From Janthinobacterium psychrotolerans (GTDB lineage: Bacteria; Pseudomonadota; Gammaproteobacteria; Burkholderiales; Burkholderiaceae_D), in contig NZ_LOCQ01000044.1 of NCBI RefSeq assembly GCF_001677885.1, forward strand, positions 1 to 64,000: a DNA stretch of 64,000 bases, written 5' to 3'. The notes under the pieces were generated by a model. That model saw only the letters and a program-made list of their open reading frames with translations. It was not told where the DNA came from and searched no databases. A program made the translations under genes and the position numbers. Numbering within the stretch: the first letter of the stretch is position 1; every line of letters starts with the position of its first letter. Shown one piece after another: positions 16,843 through 26,311 of this stretch.

Positions 16843-17445
16843 TTACCAGCGCTTGTCAATCGGCATGTCCAGCAAGGGTTTGAGTTTCTCCGCAATCACC
16901 TCGCGTGCGCGAAAAATGCGGCTGCGCACGGTGCCGATCGGACAGGCCATGATCTCCGAGATTTCTTCATAGCTCAGCCCCTCGATTTCGCGCAGCACGA
17001 TGGCGGTGCGCAATTCAATCGGCAGCACATCCATGGCCGCATTGACGGTGGCGGCAATTTGCTTGCTCGCCAGTACGGATTCCGGCGTGTTGTTATCACG
17101 CAGCTTGTCGCCGTCATCGAAGGATTCGGCCTGTTCGGCATCGGTGTCGCTGGACGTGGGCGTGCGCCGCCCCTGGGTAACCAGATGGTTTTTTGCCGTA
17201 TTGATGCCGATGCGATAGAGCCAGGTATAAAAGGCCGCGTCACCGCGAAAATGCCGCAATGCCCGGTATGCCTTGATAAAAGTTTCTTGCACCACATCTT
17301 CGGCCTCCGCCGGATCATGCACCAGCCGCGATACCAGCCGCATCAATCGCCGCTGGTATTTTGATACCAGCACGTCAAATGCCCGCCTGTCGCCAGCCTG
17401 GACCCGCTCGACCAATAATTGATCACCTTCGCGTTCTGTCCTCAC
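16843..17445 (-). CDS. rpoE: RNA polymerase sigma-E factor (ECF)
   Basis: A 200-residue ECF sigma factor for the envelope-stress regulon. Region 2 is LLVERVQAGDRRAFDVLVSK ... EDVVQETFIKAYRALRHFRG, and region 4 is LPIELRTAIVLREIEGLSYE with the HTH ISEIMACPIGTVRSRIFRAR. A GTG start at 17443-17445 is preferred because AGGGA lies upstream and the N-terminus then aligns with E. coli RpoE (xxEREGDQLLVERVQ). An ATG 21 nt earlier has no ribosome binding site. A sigma-E-type promoter lies just upstream, suggesting autoregulation. Confidence 0.94.
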   Translation of the reverse strand: MRTEREGDQLLVERVQAGDRRAFDVLVSKYQRRLMRLVSRLVHDPAEAEDVVQETFIKAYRALRHFRGDAAFYTWLYRIGINTAKNHLVTQGRRTPTSSDTDAEQAESFDDGDKLRDNNTPESVLASKQIAATVNAAMDVLPIELRTAIVLREIEGLSYEEISEIMACPIGTVRSRIFRAREVIAEKLKPLLDMPIDKRW

Positions 17446-17489
17446 ACCCTGTATCCCTGGTAGCATGCAGCGTGGGCGCCTGTATGGTT

Positions 17490-17516
17490 ATAGAGTTGGC
17501 CCGCTGCAAGAAGTTC
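17490..17516 (-). promoter_or_regulatory. Candidate sigma-E promoter of rpoE
   Basis: On the minus strand GAACTT (17511-17516) and TCTAT (17490-17494) are separated by 16 bp, close to the sigma-E consensus GAACTT-N16-TCTRA. It lies 45 bp upstream of the preferred rpoE GTG, fitting positive autoregulation. Confidence 0.65.
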
Positions 17517-17533
17517 AGTATTTGCCGCATTTT

Positions 17534-18001
17534 TTATGACACCCTCCCCCGCGCCGCGATGGCGCGGCAAGCCACGGCCAGTTCGCGGAAGGCCAGCATG
17601 CCCGGCAGAGCACGCTGCACCACCACGGTGACGCTGCGCCCGTCGTCATCGGCCAGGCGCAGCACCAGCAGCGCAGGCCACAAGGTGGACCCGGGCAGCA
17701 GACGCAGCGGGGGCGTGGACGGCGCGAACCGGTCCTCGCGTGCTTCATGTTGCGTCAGCCGAAACTGGCCAACCGGTGAAATATCAAGCGTGTGCGGCTT
17801 TCTGCAAGAACGCCACACAGCCCCGGGCACGGCGAGCAACAGCACGCCGCCAGCCGCACTGAGCAGTGCAGCAGGCCAGCCCAGCGCATACGCGCCGGCC
17901 GCCAGCGGCCAGGCCGCCAGCACGGCGCCCAAGCCCAGGCAAGCTTGCAGCAAACCCAAACCGACAGGCGTGTGCAGGACAGCCGATATGGCAATCGACA
18001 T
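17534..18001 (-). CDS. Membrane protein, possibly YgfX/CptA-like
   Basis: A 155-residue protein with two hydrophobic segments near the N-terminus (about 12-36 and 40-62). A soluble C-terminal part follows, with the pattern LRLLPGSTLWPALLVLRLAD and VVVQRALPGMLAFRELAVAC. Two membrane helices followed by a strand-rich domain whose last helix carries F-R-x-L resembles the YgfX family, often encoded near fab or rpoE genes in beta-proteobacteria. Sequence similarity is weak, so the family call is tentative. It lies between fabF and rpoE. Confidence 0.6.
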   Translation of the reverse strand: MSIAISAVLHTPVGLGLLQACLGLGAVLAAWPLAAGAYALGWPAALLSAAGGVLLLAVPGAVWRSCRKPHTLDISPVGQFRLTQHEAREDRFAPSTPPLRLLPGSTLWPALLVLRLADDDGRSVTVVVQRALPGMLAFRELAVACRAIAARGRVS

Positions 18002-18055
18002 AGACTCTCAATGGGGAAAACATCAGGCGCGCCGGCACCATGCCGGGCAAATTCA

Positions 18056-18077
18056 GGCGCCAACGAACGTTGGCGCC
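18056..18077. terminator. Strong hairpin after fabF, no T tract
   Basis: GGCGCCAACG and CGTTGGCGCC are perfect 10-bp arms with a 2-nt centre. They lie 60 bp past the fabF stop and 55 bp before the next gene. The hairpin could mark the 3' end of the fab operon mRNA, though the lack of a T run makes intrinsic termination uncertain. Confidence 0.4.
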
Positions 18078-18137
18078 GAATCAGCGCTCACTACGGTTAG
18101 ACCGCAGCGAGCGTCAGAAAGTTCAAGCTATTGCAGC

Positions 18138-19388
18138 TTATTTCGCTTTGCCGAAAATCAGCGTGCCATTCGTTCCGCCGAAGCCGAAAGAATTTTTCAC
18201 TGCATAATCGATCTTCATGTCGCGCGCCGTATTGGCACAGAAGTCGAGATCGCAAGCCGGATCCTGGTTGAAGATGTTGATGGTCGGCGGCGACACCTGA
18301 TGGTGGATCGCCAGCACCGTAAACACCGCTTCCAGGCCGCCAGCGCCGCCCAGCAAATGGCCGGTCATCGATTTTGTCGAGTTCACTACCAGGTTTTTCG
18401 CATGCTCGCCAAAGGTGCGCTTGATGCCCATCACTTCAGCCACGTCGCCTTGCGGGGTCGACGTGCCATGCGCGTTCAGGTATTGAATCTGGTCCGGGTT
18501 CAAGCCTGCGTTGTCGAGCGCCGCGATCACCGATTTGCTGCCGCCGCTACCATCTTCCAGCGGCGAGGTCATGTGATAAGCATCTGCGCTCATCCCGAAA
18601 CCGTGCACTTCGGCATAGATCTTGGCACCGCGGGCCACCGCGTGCTCGTACTCTTCCAGCACCATCACGCCGGCGCCTTCGCCCAGCACGAAACCGTCGC
18701 GGTCGGTATCCCACGGGCGCGACGCCGTTGCCGGGTCATCGTTGCGGGTCGACAAGGCGCGTGCCGAGGCGAAACCACCCAGGCCCAGCGGCGAGACGGT
18801 CGATTCGGCACCGCCGGCGATCATGACGTCGGCATCGCCGTACTCGATCATGCGCGCGGCTGCGCCGATGCTGTGCAAACCGGTGGTGCATGCCGTGACG
18901 ATGGCCAGGTTCGGGCCTTTCAGACCATATTTGATCGAAAGGTTGCCAGAGATCATGTTAATGATCGAGGCAGGCACGAAAAAGGGCGAGATGCGGCGCG
19001 GGCCACGTTTTTCGTACTCGGACTTGGTTTCTTCGATCAGCGGCAAGCCACCGATGCCGGAGCCGATGATCACGCCGATACGCTCGGCGTTTTCTTCGGT
19101 CACTTCCAGGCCACAGTCCTGCATCGCCTGGATGCCGGCAGCCATGCCGTAATGGATGAAGGTATCCATATGGCGGGCTTCCTTACCGGAGATATACTCT
19201 TCGATATTGAAACCTTTGACTTCACCGGCAAAATGCGTGGTGAATGGCTGCGCGTCGAATTTGGTAATCGTGGCAATACCCGATTTTCCTTCGACGATTG
19301 CGCTCCACGCCTCGGCAATAGTATTGCCGACAGGTGAAACGCAGCCCAGGCCGGTGACAACAACACGACGGTTTTTAGAACGGCTCAA
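18138..19388 (-). CDS. fabF: 3-oxoacyl-[acyl-carrier-protein] synthase II
   Basis: A 416-residue condensing enzyme that elongates acyl-ACP with malonyl-ACP. The catalytic triad is C167 ([10 protein letters not shown]), H307 ([12 protein letters not shown]) and H344 ([13 protein letters not shown]). The start is a TTG (19386-19388), 7 nt after AGGAG, giving [15 protein letters not shown]; no ATG lies nearby in frame. It is the last gene of the fab cluster, 29 bp downstream of acpP, the canonical acpP-fabF order. Confidence 0.97.
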   Translation of the reverse strand: MSRSKNRRVVVTGLGCVSPVGNTIAEAWSAIVEGKSGIATITKFDAQPFTTHFAGEVKGFNIEEYISGKEARHMDTFIHYGMAAGIQAMQDCGLEVTEENAERIGVIIGSGIGGLPLIEETKSEYEKRGPRRISPFFVPASIINMISGNLSIKYGLKGPNLAIVTACTTGLHSIGAAARMIEYGDADVMIAGGAESTVSPLGLGGFASARALSTRNDDPATASRPWDTDRDGFVLGEGAGVMVLEEYEHAVARGAKIYAEVHGFGMSADAYHMTSPLEDGSGGSKSVIAALDNAGLNPDQIQYLNAHGTSTPQGDVAEVMGIKRTFGEHAKNLVVNSTKSMTGHLLGGAGGLEAVFTVLAIHHQVSPPTINIFNQDPACDLDFCANTARDMKIDYAVKNSFGFGGTNGTLIFGKAK

Positions 19389-19417
19389 GCGATTCTCCTG
19401 AAGTCGGTCAGTCAGGC

Positions 19418-19657
19418 TCAGGCCTTGACGTGTGCGGTAGCGTAGTCGATCGCTTGCTGCACGGTGGTGATTTTTTCAGCTTGTTCGTCAGGAATTTCCA
19501 TTTCGAATTCGTCTTCCAGGGCCATCACCAGTTCCACGGTGTCCAGGGAATCGGCGCCCAGGTCGTCGACGAAGGAGGATTCGATTTTGATGTCTGCTTC
19601 TGCAACGCCCAGTTGCTCAGCGACGATTTTCTTAACGCGTTGTTCGATATCCGACAT
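19418..19657 (-). CDS. acpP: Acyl carrier protein
   Basis: A 79-residue acidic four-helix carrier protein that holds growing acyl chains in fatty acid synthesis. The phosphopantetheine attachment serine is S37 in [18 protein letters not shown] good ribosome binding site (GGAG) precedes the ATG. It lies between fabG and fabF and has a TATAAT box about 117 bp upstream, so it may have its own strong promoter in addition to read-through. Confidence 0.98.
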   Translation of the reverse strand: MSDIEQRVKKIVAEQLGVAEADIKIESSFVDDLGADSLDTVELVMALEDEFEMEIPDEQAEKITTVQQAIDYATAHVKA

Positions 19658-19774
19658 GTTATGGCTCCAAAGTGTGTGTTACGGAAAGTGCGCGCATTTT
19701 ATCAGGTTTGCGCGCGCTAATACTAATTTCGGTGTCTGCTGATAATTCGACCGAAACTGCTGCTAAAAGATGCG

Positions 19775-19780
19775 ATTATA
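19775..19780 (-). promoter_or_regulatory. Candidate -10 box of an acpP promoter
   Basis: A perfect TATAAT on the minus strand lies in the 178-bp fabG-acpP gap, about 117 bp before the acpP ATG. The -35 region at 16-17 bp spacing (TGATAT) is weak, so the assignment rests mainly on the -10 box and the unusually long gap inside an otherwise tight operon. Confidence 0.4.
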
Positions 19781-19835
19781 GTCAAAAAACCAGTTGCATA
19801 TCATGCCACAACCGGTATCTCCACTGTCTTTCACA

Positions 19836-20579
19836 TCAATTCATGTACATGCCGCCGTTCACGTGCAAGGTGGTGCCCGTGATATACGCCGCTTGCGGCG
19901 AGGCCAGGAAAGCCACGGCCGCCGCCACGTCTTCCGGCTTGCCCAGGCGCGACAGCGGAATTTGCGTCAGCAAGGCTGCGTGCTGCTCTTCACTCAAGGC
20001 CTTGGTCATGTCGGTATCGATAAAGCCGGGGGCGATGCAATTGACAGTAATGTTGCGGCTGCCGATTTCACGCGCCAGTGCGCGGCTCATGCCTTCCACG
20101 CCGGCCTTGGCCGCCGCGTAATTCATCTGGCCGGGATTGCCCGACGAGGCCACCACCGAGGTGATGTTGATGATACGCCCGGCCTTGGCCTTCATCATGC
20201 CGCGCAATACCGCGCGCGACAGGCGGCCAACGGCCGACAGATTGGTCATGATGACATTGTCCCACTCTTCGTCCTTCATGCGCATGGCCAGCTGGTCTTG
20301 CGTGATGCCCGCATTGTTGACCAGGATCGACAGGCTGCCGTAGGTTTTCTGCACCTCATCGACCACTTGCGCGCAGCGCGCCGCGTCGGTCACGTTCAGG
20401 ACCACGCCCTTGCCGGCCACGCCTTCGGCGGCCAGGTAATCGGTGATCGCCTGCGCGCCACTTTCCGAGGTCGCGGTGCCGACCACGGTGGCGCCCTGCT
20501 TGCCCAGCTCGGTGGCGATGGCGCGGCCGATGCCGCGCGAAGCGCCCGTGACCAGCACGACTTGATTTGTTAGCTTCAT
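19836..20579 (-). CDS. fabG: 3-oxoacyl-[acyl-carrier-protein] reductase
   Basis: A 247-residue short-chain dehydrogenase that reduces beta-ketoacyl-ACP with NADPH. The TGASRGIGRAIA nucleotide-binding motif lies at about 12-23, the NNAGIT motif is present, and the catalytic S...Y-x3-K region is SSGNPGQMNYAAAKAG. The start MKLTNQVVLVTGASRG has AAGGA upstream; an in-frame ATG 48 nt further up gives an unrelated leader. It lies between fabD and acpP. Confidence 0.96.
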   Translation of the reverse strand: MKLTNQVVLVTGASRGIGRAIATELGKQGATVVGTATSESGAQAITDYLAAEGVAGKGVVLNVTDAARCAQVVDEVQKTYGSLSILVNNAGITQDQLAMRMKDEEWDNVIMTNLSAVGRLSRAVLRGMMKAKAGRIINITSVVASSGNPGQMNYAAAKAGVEGMSRALAREIGSRNITVNCIAPGFIDTDMTKALSEEQHAALLTQIPLSRLGKPEDVAAAVAFLASPQAAYITGTTLHVNGGMYMN

Positions 20580-20634
20580 GAGTATCCTTAAAAATGGCTG
20601 GCGGCAGCGGGGCGAGCCCGCGGCCATGCGCTGT

Positions 20635-21576
20635 TTATTTGAGCTGCGTCAAAATTCGGTCAAGCGAGGCCTGGTCGACGATGGCGTCGCCCACCAGCAC
20701 CGGATCGATGCGCTTGGCCAGGCCCATCAGGACCTTGCCGGGACCGCATTCGATCACCTGGGTGATGCCATCCGCCGCCACCTTCCGCATGGTTTCCACC
20801 CAGCGCACCGGGCTGGCCGCCTGGCGCACCAGTGCATCCCTGATGCCGGCCGGATCGGTCACAATGGCGACATCGACGTTGTTGATCAGGGCGATCTGCG
20901 GCGCATTGAAGGACAGCTCGGCCATGTAGTCGCGCAGGCGGTCCGATGCGGGTTTCAGCAGCGAGGAATGAAATGGCGCCGACACCGGCAGCTTCATGGC
21001 GCGCTTGGCGCCCTTGGCCTTGGCCAGTTCGCAGGCGCGCTCGACAGCGGCTGTATGGCCGGCGATCACTACTTGCGCCGGCGCATTGAAGTTGACAGGC
21101 TCGACCACCAGGGCCGGGTTTTCAGCGGCCGCTTCCGCACACGCGGCGCGCACATCGTCGTCCGACAGGCCCAGCACCACGGCCATGGTGCCCTGCCCGA
21201 CCGGCACGGCTTCCTGCATCGCCTGCGCGCGGAAGCGCACCAGCGGCACCGCGTCCTTGAACGCGATCACGCCGGCGGCCACCAGCGCCGAGTATTCACC
21301 GAGGCTGTGACCGGCCACCACGGTGGGCAGCGGGCCACCGGCCGCCAGCCAGGCGCGGTAGAAAGCCACGGCCGCCGTCAGCATCACGGGCTGGGTATTG
21401 GTGGTCAGGTCCAGCGCTTCCTTCGGACCTTCGGCGATCAGCTTGCCCAGGTCGAATTGCAGCGCTTCGGACGCTTCCGCCACGGTCTGCGCCACCACCG
21501 GATTGCCGGCAAAACCGTCGAGCATCGCGATCGCTTGCGAACCTTGGCCTGGGAAAACAAATGCAAATTGTGTCAT
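20635..21576 (-). CDS. fabD: Malonyl-CoA--ACP transacylase
   Basis: A 313-residue enzyme that moves malonyl from CoA to ACP. The FPGQGSQ motif is at residues 8-14, and the catalytic serine is S91 in AGHSLGEYSALVA. The later conserved residues are in MKLPVSAPFHSSLL (active-site His). CGGAG precedes the ATG. It sits between fabH and fabG in the standard order. Confidence 0.97.
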   Translation of the reverse strand: MTQFAFVFPGQGSQAIAMLDGFAGNPVVAQTVAEASEALQFDLGKLIAEGPKEALDLTTNTQPVMLTAAVAFYRAWLAAGGPLPTVVAGHSLGEYSALVAAGVIAFKDAVPLVRFRAQAMQEAVPVGQGTMAVVLGLSDDDVRAACAEAAAENPALVVEPVNFNAPAQVVIAGHTAAVERACELAKAKGAKRAMKLPVSAPFHSSLLKPASDRLRDYMAELSFNAPQIALINNVDVAIVTDPAGIRDALVRQAASPVRWVETMRKVAADGITQVIECGPGKVLMGLAKRIDPVLVGDAIVDQASLDRILTQLK

Positions 21577-21606
21577 CGTGACTCCGTTTTTTTAATAGTT
21601 TGCAAC

Positions 21607-22605
21607 TTACATGCGAGCCAGTACGGCGCCCCAGGTAAAGCCGCCGCCCACGCCTTCCATCATCACATTGTCGCCTTTTTTGACGCGGCCATCGCGCACG
21701 GCAAGGTCGAGCGCCAGCGGGATCGAGGCGGCCGAGGTATTGCCGTGCTGGTCGACGGTGACGACCATCTTCTCCAGCGGCAATCCAAGTTTCTTGGCGG
21801 TGCTGTTCATGATGCGGATATTGGCCTGGTGCGGGATCAGCCAGTCGATCTGGTCCTGCGTCATGTTGGCGTGCGCCAGGGCTTCGTGGGCGACTTTTTC
21901 CAGCACCGACACGGCCAGCTTGAATACGGCCGGGCCATCCATGTACAGGAAGGCGCTGCCGGCCAGGGCGCCGCCGGCCACATTGCCCGGTACGCTCAGG
22001 ATGTCCGAGTGGCGGCCATCGGCGTGCAGCTTGGTGGCCAGGATGCCAGGCTCTTCCGATGCCGTCAGCACGATGGCGCCGGCGCCGTCGCCGAACAGCA
22101 CACAAGTGCCGCGGTCGTCGAAATTCAGGATGCGCGAAAACACTTCGGCGCCGATCACCAGCACGTTTTTATGCATCCCCGACTGAATAAAACTGTCGGC
22201 GGTGGCGACCGCGTAGACAAAGCCGCTGCAGACGGCCTGCACATCGACCGCCGCGCAGTTGTTGGTGATGCCCAGCTTGTTCTGCACGATGCAGGCGGTG
22301 CTGGGGAAGCTGCCGAAAAAGTCGGGAGTCGAGCTGGCGACGATGATCAGGTCCAGGTCATTGCCGTCGAGACCGGCCATCTCGAGCGCCTTTTTGGCCG
22401 CTTCGACGCCGAGGTCCGAGGAGTTTTGCATTGGTGCCGCGTAATGGCGCGCCGAGATGCCGCTGCGCGAGACGATCCATTCATCCGAGGTCTCGATGCC
22501 CTTGGCGGCGAGCTGTTCCGTCAGATCCTGGTTGGTGACGCGTTTTTCCGGCAGGTAGCTGCCGGTGCCGATGATTTTGCTGTAGGTTTTACGTACGATA
22601 GTCAT
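21607..22605 (-). CDS. fabH: 3-oxoacyl-[acyl-carrier-protein] synthase III
   Basis: A 332-residue initiating condensing enzyme that joins acetyl-CoA and malonyl-ACP. The active site is C126 ([13 protein letters not shown]), with His in [12 protein letters not shown] and Asn in [12 protein letters not shown]. The [13 protein letters not shown] terminus is typical. I prefer the ATG at 22603-22605 because GTGGATGG lies 5 nt upstream; another ATG 9 nt earlier is almost against the plsX stop. It is immediately downstream of plsX. Confidence 0.96.
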   Translation of the reverse strand: MTIVRKTYSKIIGTGSYLPEKRVTNQDLTEQLAAKGIETSDEWIVSRSGISARHYAAPMQNSSDLGVEAAKKALEMAGLDGNDLDLIIVASSTPDFFGSFPSTACIVQNKLGITNNCAAVDVQAVCSGFVYAVATADSFIQSGMHKNVLVIGAEVFSRILNFDDRGTCVLFGDGAGAIVLTASEEPGILATKLHADGRHSDILSVPGNVAGGALAGSAFLYMDGPAVFKLAVSVLEKVAHEALAHANMTQDQIDWLIPHQANIRIMNSTAKKLGLPLEKMVVTVDQHGNTSAASIPLALDLAVRDGRVKKGDNVMMEGVGGGFTWGAVLARM

Positions 22606-22617
22606 GCTTGCCATCCA

Positions 22618-23685
22618 CTAAATGCTGGAGCTTGTTGATGTAGGTACTTCCGCCACTGGCGTGCGCGGCATCAGCTCGGCGATCATGCTGGCCAGGTGGG
22701 CCTGCACATCATTCTTTGCCGCCTCATAGGCGCGGCGCAAGGCCCATTCGAAGGAATAGGCATCGGCGCCGCCATGGCTCTTGATGACCAGGCCACGCAG
22801 GCCCAGCAGGCTGGCGCCGTTATAACGCGAAGGATTCAGGCGGTTGGTGATGGCTTTCAGCGCGCCGCGCGCGATCAGGGCGCCCAATATGGTAATCGGA
22901 TTGCGCTTGAATTCCGAGGTCAGCACGTCCTTCATGAAACGCGCCAGGCCTTCGATGGCCTTCAGGGTGACGTTGCCGACAAAGCCGTCGCAGACGACGA
23001 TATCGGTAGTGCCCTTGAAAATATCATTGCCTTCCACGTTGCCGTAGAAGTTCAGCGCGCCACGCTCGTGGTCCGCCTGCAAGAGCTTGGCGGTCAGTTT
23101 CACCACTTCATTGCCCTTGATATCTTCCGTGCCGACGTTCAACAGGCCGATGGTCGGGCGCTCGATGTTTTCCATGGCGGACACCAGCACCGAGCCCATG
23201 ATGGCGAACTGGTGCAAGTGATGCGGTTCGCAATCAACGTTGGCGCCCAGGTCCAGCATATAGGTAGGACCGTTTTTCTGGTTCGGCAGGATGCTGCAGA
23301 TGGCCGGGCGGTCGACGCCCGACATGGTTTTCAATACATAGCGCGACACGGCCATCAGGGCGCCGGTGTTGCCTGCGGAAACGCAGGCTTGCGCCGCGCC
23401 ACTCTTGACCTGTTCGATGGCCACGCGCATCGACGAATCCTTCTTGCGGCGCAGCGCCACTTCCAAGGGATCGTCCATGGTAACTTGTTCGGAGGCATGC
23501 AATACCGACAGGCGCGGATGCGTCTCTGCCTTGTGCTTTTTCAGCTCGGCACGGATCACGTCTTCCAATCCAACCAGGATCAGTTCGGCGTCAGGCTCGT
23601 GTTCAATAAAGGAAATTGCTGCGGGGATAGTGACTGAGGGACCATGATCTCCGCCCATGCAGTCGATAGAAATTTTGATTGTCAT
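22618..23685 (-). CDS. plsX: Phosphate acyltransferase PlsX
   Basis: A 355-residue enzyme that makes acyl-phosphate from acyl-ACP, the entry to phosphatidic acid synthesis by PlsY. The start [20 protein letters not shown] carries the typical DCMGGDHGP motif. Others are [33 protein letters not shown] and [16 protein letters not shown]. An in-frame start 36 nt upstream adds a non-conserved leader. It is preceded by rpmF and the yceD gene and followed by fabH, the common rpmF-plsX-fab arrangement. Confidence 0.96.
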   Translation of the reverse strand: MTIKISIDCMGGDHGPSVTIPAAISFIEHEPDAELILVGLEDVIRAELKKHKAETHPRLSVLHASEQVTMDDPLEVALRRKKDSSMRVAIEQVKSGAAQACVSAGNTGALMAVSRYVLKTMSGVDRPAICSILPNQKNGPTYMLDLGANVDCEPHHLHQFAIMGSVLVSAMENIERPTIGLLNVGTEDIKGNEVVKLTAKLLQADHERGALNFYGNVEGNDIFKGTTDIVVCDGFVGNVTLKAIEGLARFMKDVLTSEFKRNPITILGALIARGALKAITNRLNPSRYNGASLLGLRGLVIKSHGGADAYSFEWALRRAYEAAKNDVQAHLASMIAELMPRTPVAEVPTSTSSSI

Positions 23686-23807
23686 TTGGTGTGATTCAGT
23701 ACCGCTGCGGGCTTGCGGCAAGATGTGAATCGGACTGTCGCTGCAGGGATGCGCAGACCTGGTCAGCAGGATTCAAAATGACGGTGCGCAAGATGAATTG
23801 CAGCCGA

Positions 23808-23856
23808 TAAAAAAGAAGAAGCGGCGCCACGCCGAAAAACCAACGCAACACCGCTT
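23808..23856 (-). terminator. Candidate terminator after rpmF
   Basis: On the minus strand AAGCGG and CCGCTT bracket a GC-rich imperfect stem and are followed by CTTCTTTTTT, 25 bp past the rpmF stop. It could partly stop the ribosomal-protein transcript before plsX. Confidence 0.5.
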
Positions 23857-23880
23857 TCATCTTACCCAACAAAACGTCGA

Positions 23881-24063
23881 TTACTCGTCGTTTTTGGTCT
23901 TCAACACTTTACGGCCACGATAGAAGCCGTTAGGGCTGATATGGTGACGCATGTGTGTTTCGCCGGTAACTGGCTCGACGCTCAATTGCGGCGCGACCAG
24001 GAAGTCGTGCGAACGGTGCATGCCGCGCTTGGAAGGGGTTTTCTTGTTCTGTTGAACTGCCAT
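23881..24063 (-). CDS. rpmF: 50S ribosomal protein L32
   Basis: A 60-residue basic ribosomal protein beginning [20 protein letters not shown], typical of L32, with the end [15 protein letters not shown]. The zinc-binding cysteines found in some L32 proteins are absent, as is usual in proteobacteria. It lies downstream of yceD and upstream of plsX, matching conserved gene order. Confidence 0.96.
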   Translation of the reverse strand: MAVQQNKKTPSKRGMHRSHDFLVAPQLSVEPVTGETHMRHHISPNGFYRGRKVLKTKNDE

Positions 24064-24257
24064 GATGACTCCTAATACATAAGTTCTAAAATTTTAGCAC
24101 AATCGATCAGCAAATTCATGCGAATCGAGTATCCCAGCGGCAAAGACTATCCGAAAACAGGCCGTACCGACATCGTTTATTTCATGCTACGTTTCACTAC
24201 ACATTGCCATACTCGATTACTACACGCGTTTGACACGTCTGTTACCTACTACTTGTT

Positions 24258-24755
24258 CTATTCTGGCTTCAAGTCTTTCAGTGCCGCAAACGGCGACTTC
24301 TTTTCAGTCTTGAGAGCATCGAGCTGCGCCGTATCGGGGCAGACGTCATGTTTGGGTACCTGCGGCAGAGCCAGCAAGGCTTCATCTTCGATCAGCGCCG
24401 CGGCATCCATGCTGCGGCTGCCGACGATCACGTCAATCGACTCATCGTCGATGATTTCTTCGATCTCGTCCGCATGCTCGTCATCCTTGCCGAGCATCAG
24501 CACTGTCGAAGAATCGATATCGTAAGCAAACGGGGCCAGGCAGCGCTGGCATACCAGCTGAACCGTGCCGTTGACCGACAAGGTCAGTTGCGGGTAGCCC
24601 AGCTTGCTGGTGCTGCCGACGATTTTCCAGGCGATCTCGCCGGAGCTATCTGCGCAATCCTTGGTCAACCGGGTCATTTCAGCGACAGGAGTGACACCCT
24701 CGCGGCTCCCGCTGATACGACAAAAATCAAAGGCGTCGATCACAAAAGCATTCAT
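24258..24755 (-). CDS. yceD: YceD family protein (DUF177)
   Basis: A 165-residue protein starting MNAFVIDAFDFCRISGSREG. It has the family motif VCQRCLAPFAYDID with a CxxC (about residues 71-74) and a C-terminal acidic part ending SPFAALKDLKPE. YceD proteins are encoded next to rpmF and have been linked to 23S rRNA accumulation or processing in plants and bacteria. The precise role is not settled. An in-frame start 48 nt upstream adds a poor leader. Confidence 0.88.
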   Translation of the reverse strand: MNAFVIDAFDFCRISGSREGVTPVAEMTRLTKDCADSSGEIAWKIVGSTSKLGYPQLTLSVNGTVQLVCQRCLAPFAYDIDSSTVLMLGKDDEHADEIEEIIDDESIDVIVGSRSMDAAALIEDEALLALPQVPKHDVCPDTAQLDALKTEKKSPFAALKDLKPE

Positions 24756-24937
24756 TGGTAGAAAATTTCCCCGGAAAACCAGCGATGATAGCAGGGTTTT
24801 CAAGCCGGAGTCAAAGCCCGCGTGCTTTTTTTTGATATCAAGCAGGCCACATCAAGACCCGCAACCGCAAGCAAATTGCCCAGCAACGCCGCGAGCGACT
24901 ACACTGGCGGCCTTGCCAGCGGCTTTATTGACAACGA

Positions 24938-25546
24938 ATGATACCAACTTCCACCCCATTGCGCTTGATTCTCGCGTCGAGTTCCGCCTATCGCAAGGAA
25001 CTGCTGTCGCGTTTGCGCCTGCCGTTCGAGGTGGCGGTGCCCGACCTCGACGAGCGCCCCCTGCCCTTTGAAACCCCCAGCGCCACCGCGCTGCGCCTGG
25101 CGCAAGCCAAGGCGCAGGCCGTGCTTGACCGCTTTCCCGGCAGCCTGGTGATCGGTTCCGACCAGGTCGCCACCCTCGATGGCGCGCAGATCGGCAAGCC
25201 GGGCAACCACGCCAACGCGCTGTGCCAGCTGCAGACCATGCGCGGACGCGAAGTGATCTTTCACACGGCGCTGTGCCTGCTCGATGGCCGCCAGGCCGTC
25301 GCCACGGCGCAGGTCGAGGATGTGCGCACCCTGGTCACCGTGCGCGACCTGCCCGACGCCGAGCTCGATGCCTATTTGCGCATCGAACAGCCTTACGACT
25401 GCGCCGGCAGCGCCAAGAACGAGGGGCTGGGCATCGCCATCCTGGAAAGCATCGACACCACCGACCCGACCGCCCTCACCGGCCTGCCGCTGATCGCCTT
25501 GAGCAGCATGCTGCGCCGCGCGGGCGTGGCGTTTTTCACCATTTAA
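24938..25546 (+). CDS. Maf family nucleotide pyrophosphatase (YceF-like)
   Basis: A 202-residue Maf/HAM1-fold enzyme. The N-terminus LRLILASSSAYRKELLSRL carries the loop that in most Maf proteins reads SxSPRR; here SSSAYRKELL is closer to the YceF (7-methyl-GTP pyrophosphatase) branch. Conserved VIGSDQV (about 69-75), QIGKPG and the C-terminal AGSAKNEGLG are present. It likely hydrolyses modified nucleotides to prevent their incorporation. It is divergent from yceD, as in many proteobacteria, and followed 12 bp later by a methyltransferase gene. Confidence 0.9.
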   Translation: MIPTSTPLRLILASSSAYRKELLSRLRLPFEVAVPDLDERPLPFETPSATALRLAQAKAQAVLDRFPGSLVIGSDQVATLDGAQIGKPGNHANALCQLQTMRGREVIFHTALCLLDGRQAVATAQVEDVRTLVTVRDLPDAELDAYLRIEQPYDCAGSAKNEGLGIAILESIDTTDPTALTGLPLIALSSMLRRAGVAFFTI

Positions 25547-25558
25547 CAAGCACACACC

Positions 25559-26308
25559 ATGACCGGCACCCTTTATCTGATCCCCAACCACCTCGGCCTG
25601 TCCGACAACCCGGACGACGCGCTCGGCCATATCATTCCTGAACAGGTACGGCACATCACCTCGCAGCTCGATTATTTCGTTGCCGAAAACGCCAAGACGG
25701 CGCGCGCCTTTCTGAAACTGGTCGGCATCAAGCATCCGCTGGCGAAACCTTTACAGGAAATCACGATTTCCGAACTGAACGTGAATACCCCGGCGCAGGC
25801 GCTGGCCAGCCTGCTGGCGCCGCTGCTGGCGGGGCGCGACGCGGGGCTGGTATCGGAGGCTGGCGTGCCGGCCGTGGCCGATCCGGGCGCCGACCTGGTG
25901 CGCCTGGCGCACCAGCATGGCGTCAAGGTGCGCCCACTGGTAGGGCCGTCGTCGATCCTGCTGGCGGTCATGGCCAGCGGCCTGAACGGCCAGAGCTTTG
26001 CCTTCAATGGTTACTTGCCGACCGATGCGGCGCTGCGCGCCAGGCGCATCAAGGAACTGGAAGGCCGCTCGCGCAGCGAAAAGCAGACCCAGCTTTTCAT
26101 TGAAACGCCGTACCGCAACGCCGCCATGCTTGACGCGCTGGTGGCACAGTGCGCACCATCGACCCTGATCTGCGTGGCAACCGACCTGAGCCTGGAGACG
26201 GAAGCCATCCAGACCCTGAATGGCGGCCAATGGAAAAAACAACTGGCGGCCGGCAAGGCGCCCGACTTCCACAAGAAGCCGACCGTGTTCCTGCTGCTGG
26301 GCCAATAA
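25559..26308 (+). CDS. SAM-dependent methyltransferase, RsmI-like tetrapyrrole methylase fold
   Basis: A 249-residue protein of the tetrapyrrole-methylase superfamily. It starts MTGTLYLIPNHLG and has GLVSEAGVPAVADPGADLV (about 98-116), equivalent to the RsmI motif with AGTPxxSDPG. VGPSSILLAVMASGLNG and the C-terminal FHKKPTVFLLLG follow. It resembles RsmI (2'-O-methylation of C1402 in 16S rRNA), but the DAG of RsmI is replaced by SEAG. It belongs to the paralogous group usually encoded next to maf; its substrate is not known to me. Confidence 0.82.
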   Translation: MTGTLYLIPNHLGLSDNPDDALGHIIPEQVRHITSQLDYFVAENAKTARAFLKLVGIKHPLAKPLQEITISELNVNTPAQALASLLAPLLAGRDAGLVSEAGVPAVADPGADLVRLAHQHGVKVRPLVGPSSILLAVMASGLNGQSFAFNGYLPTDAALRARRIKELEGRSRSEKQTQLFIETPYRNAAMLDALVAQCAPSTLICVATDLSLETEAIQTLNGGQWKKQLAAGKAPDFHKKPTVFLLLGQ

Positions 26309-26311
26309 GCT

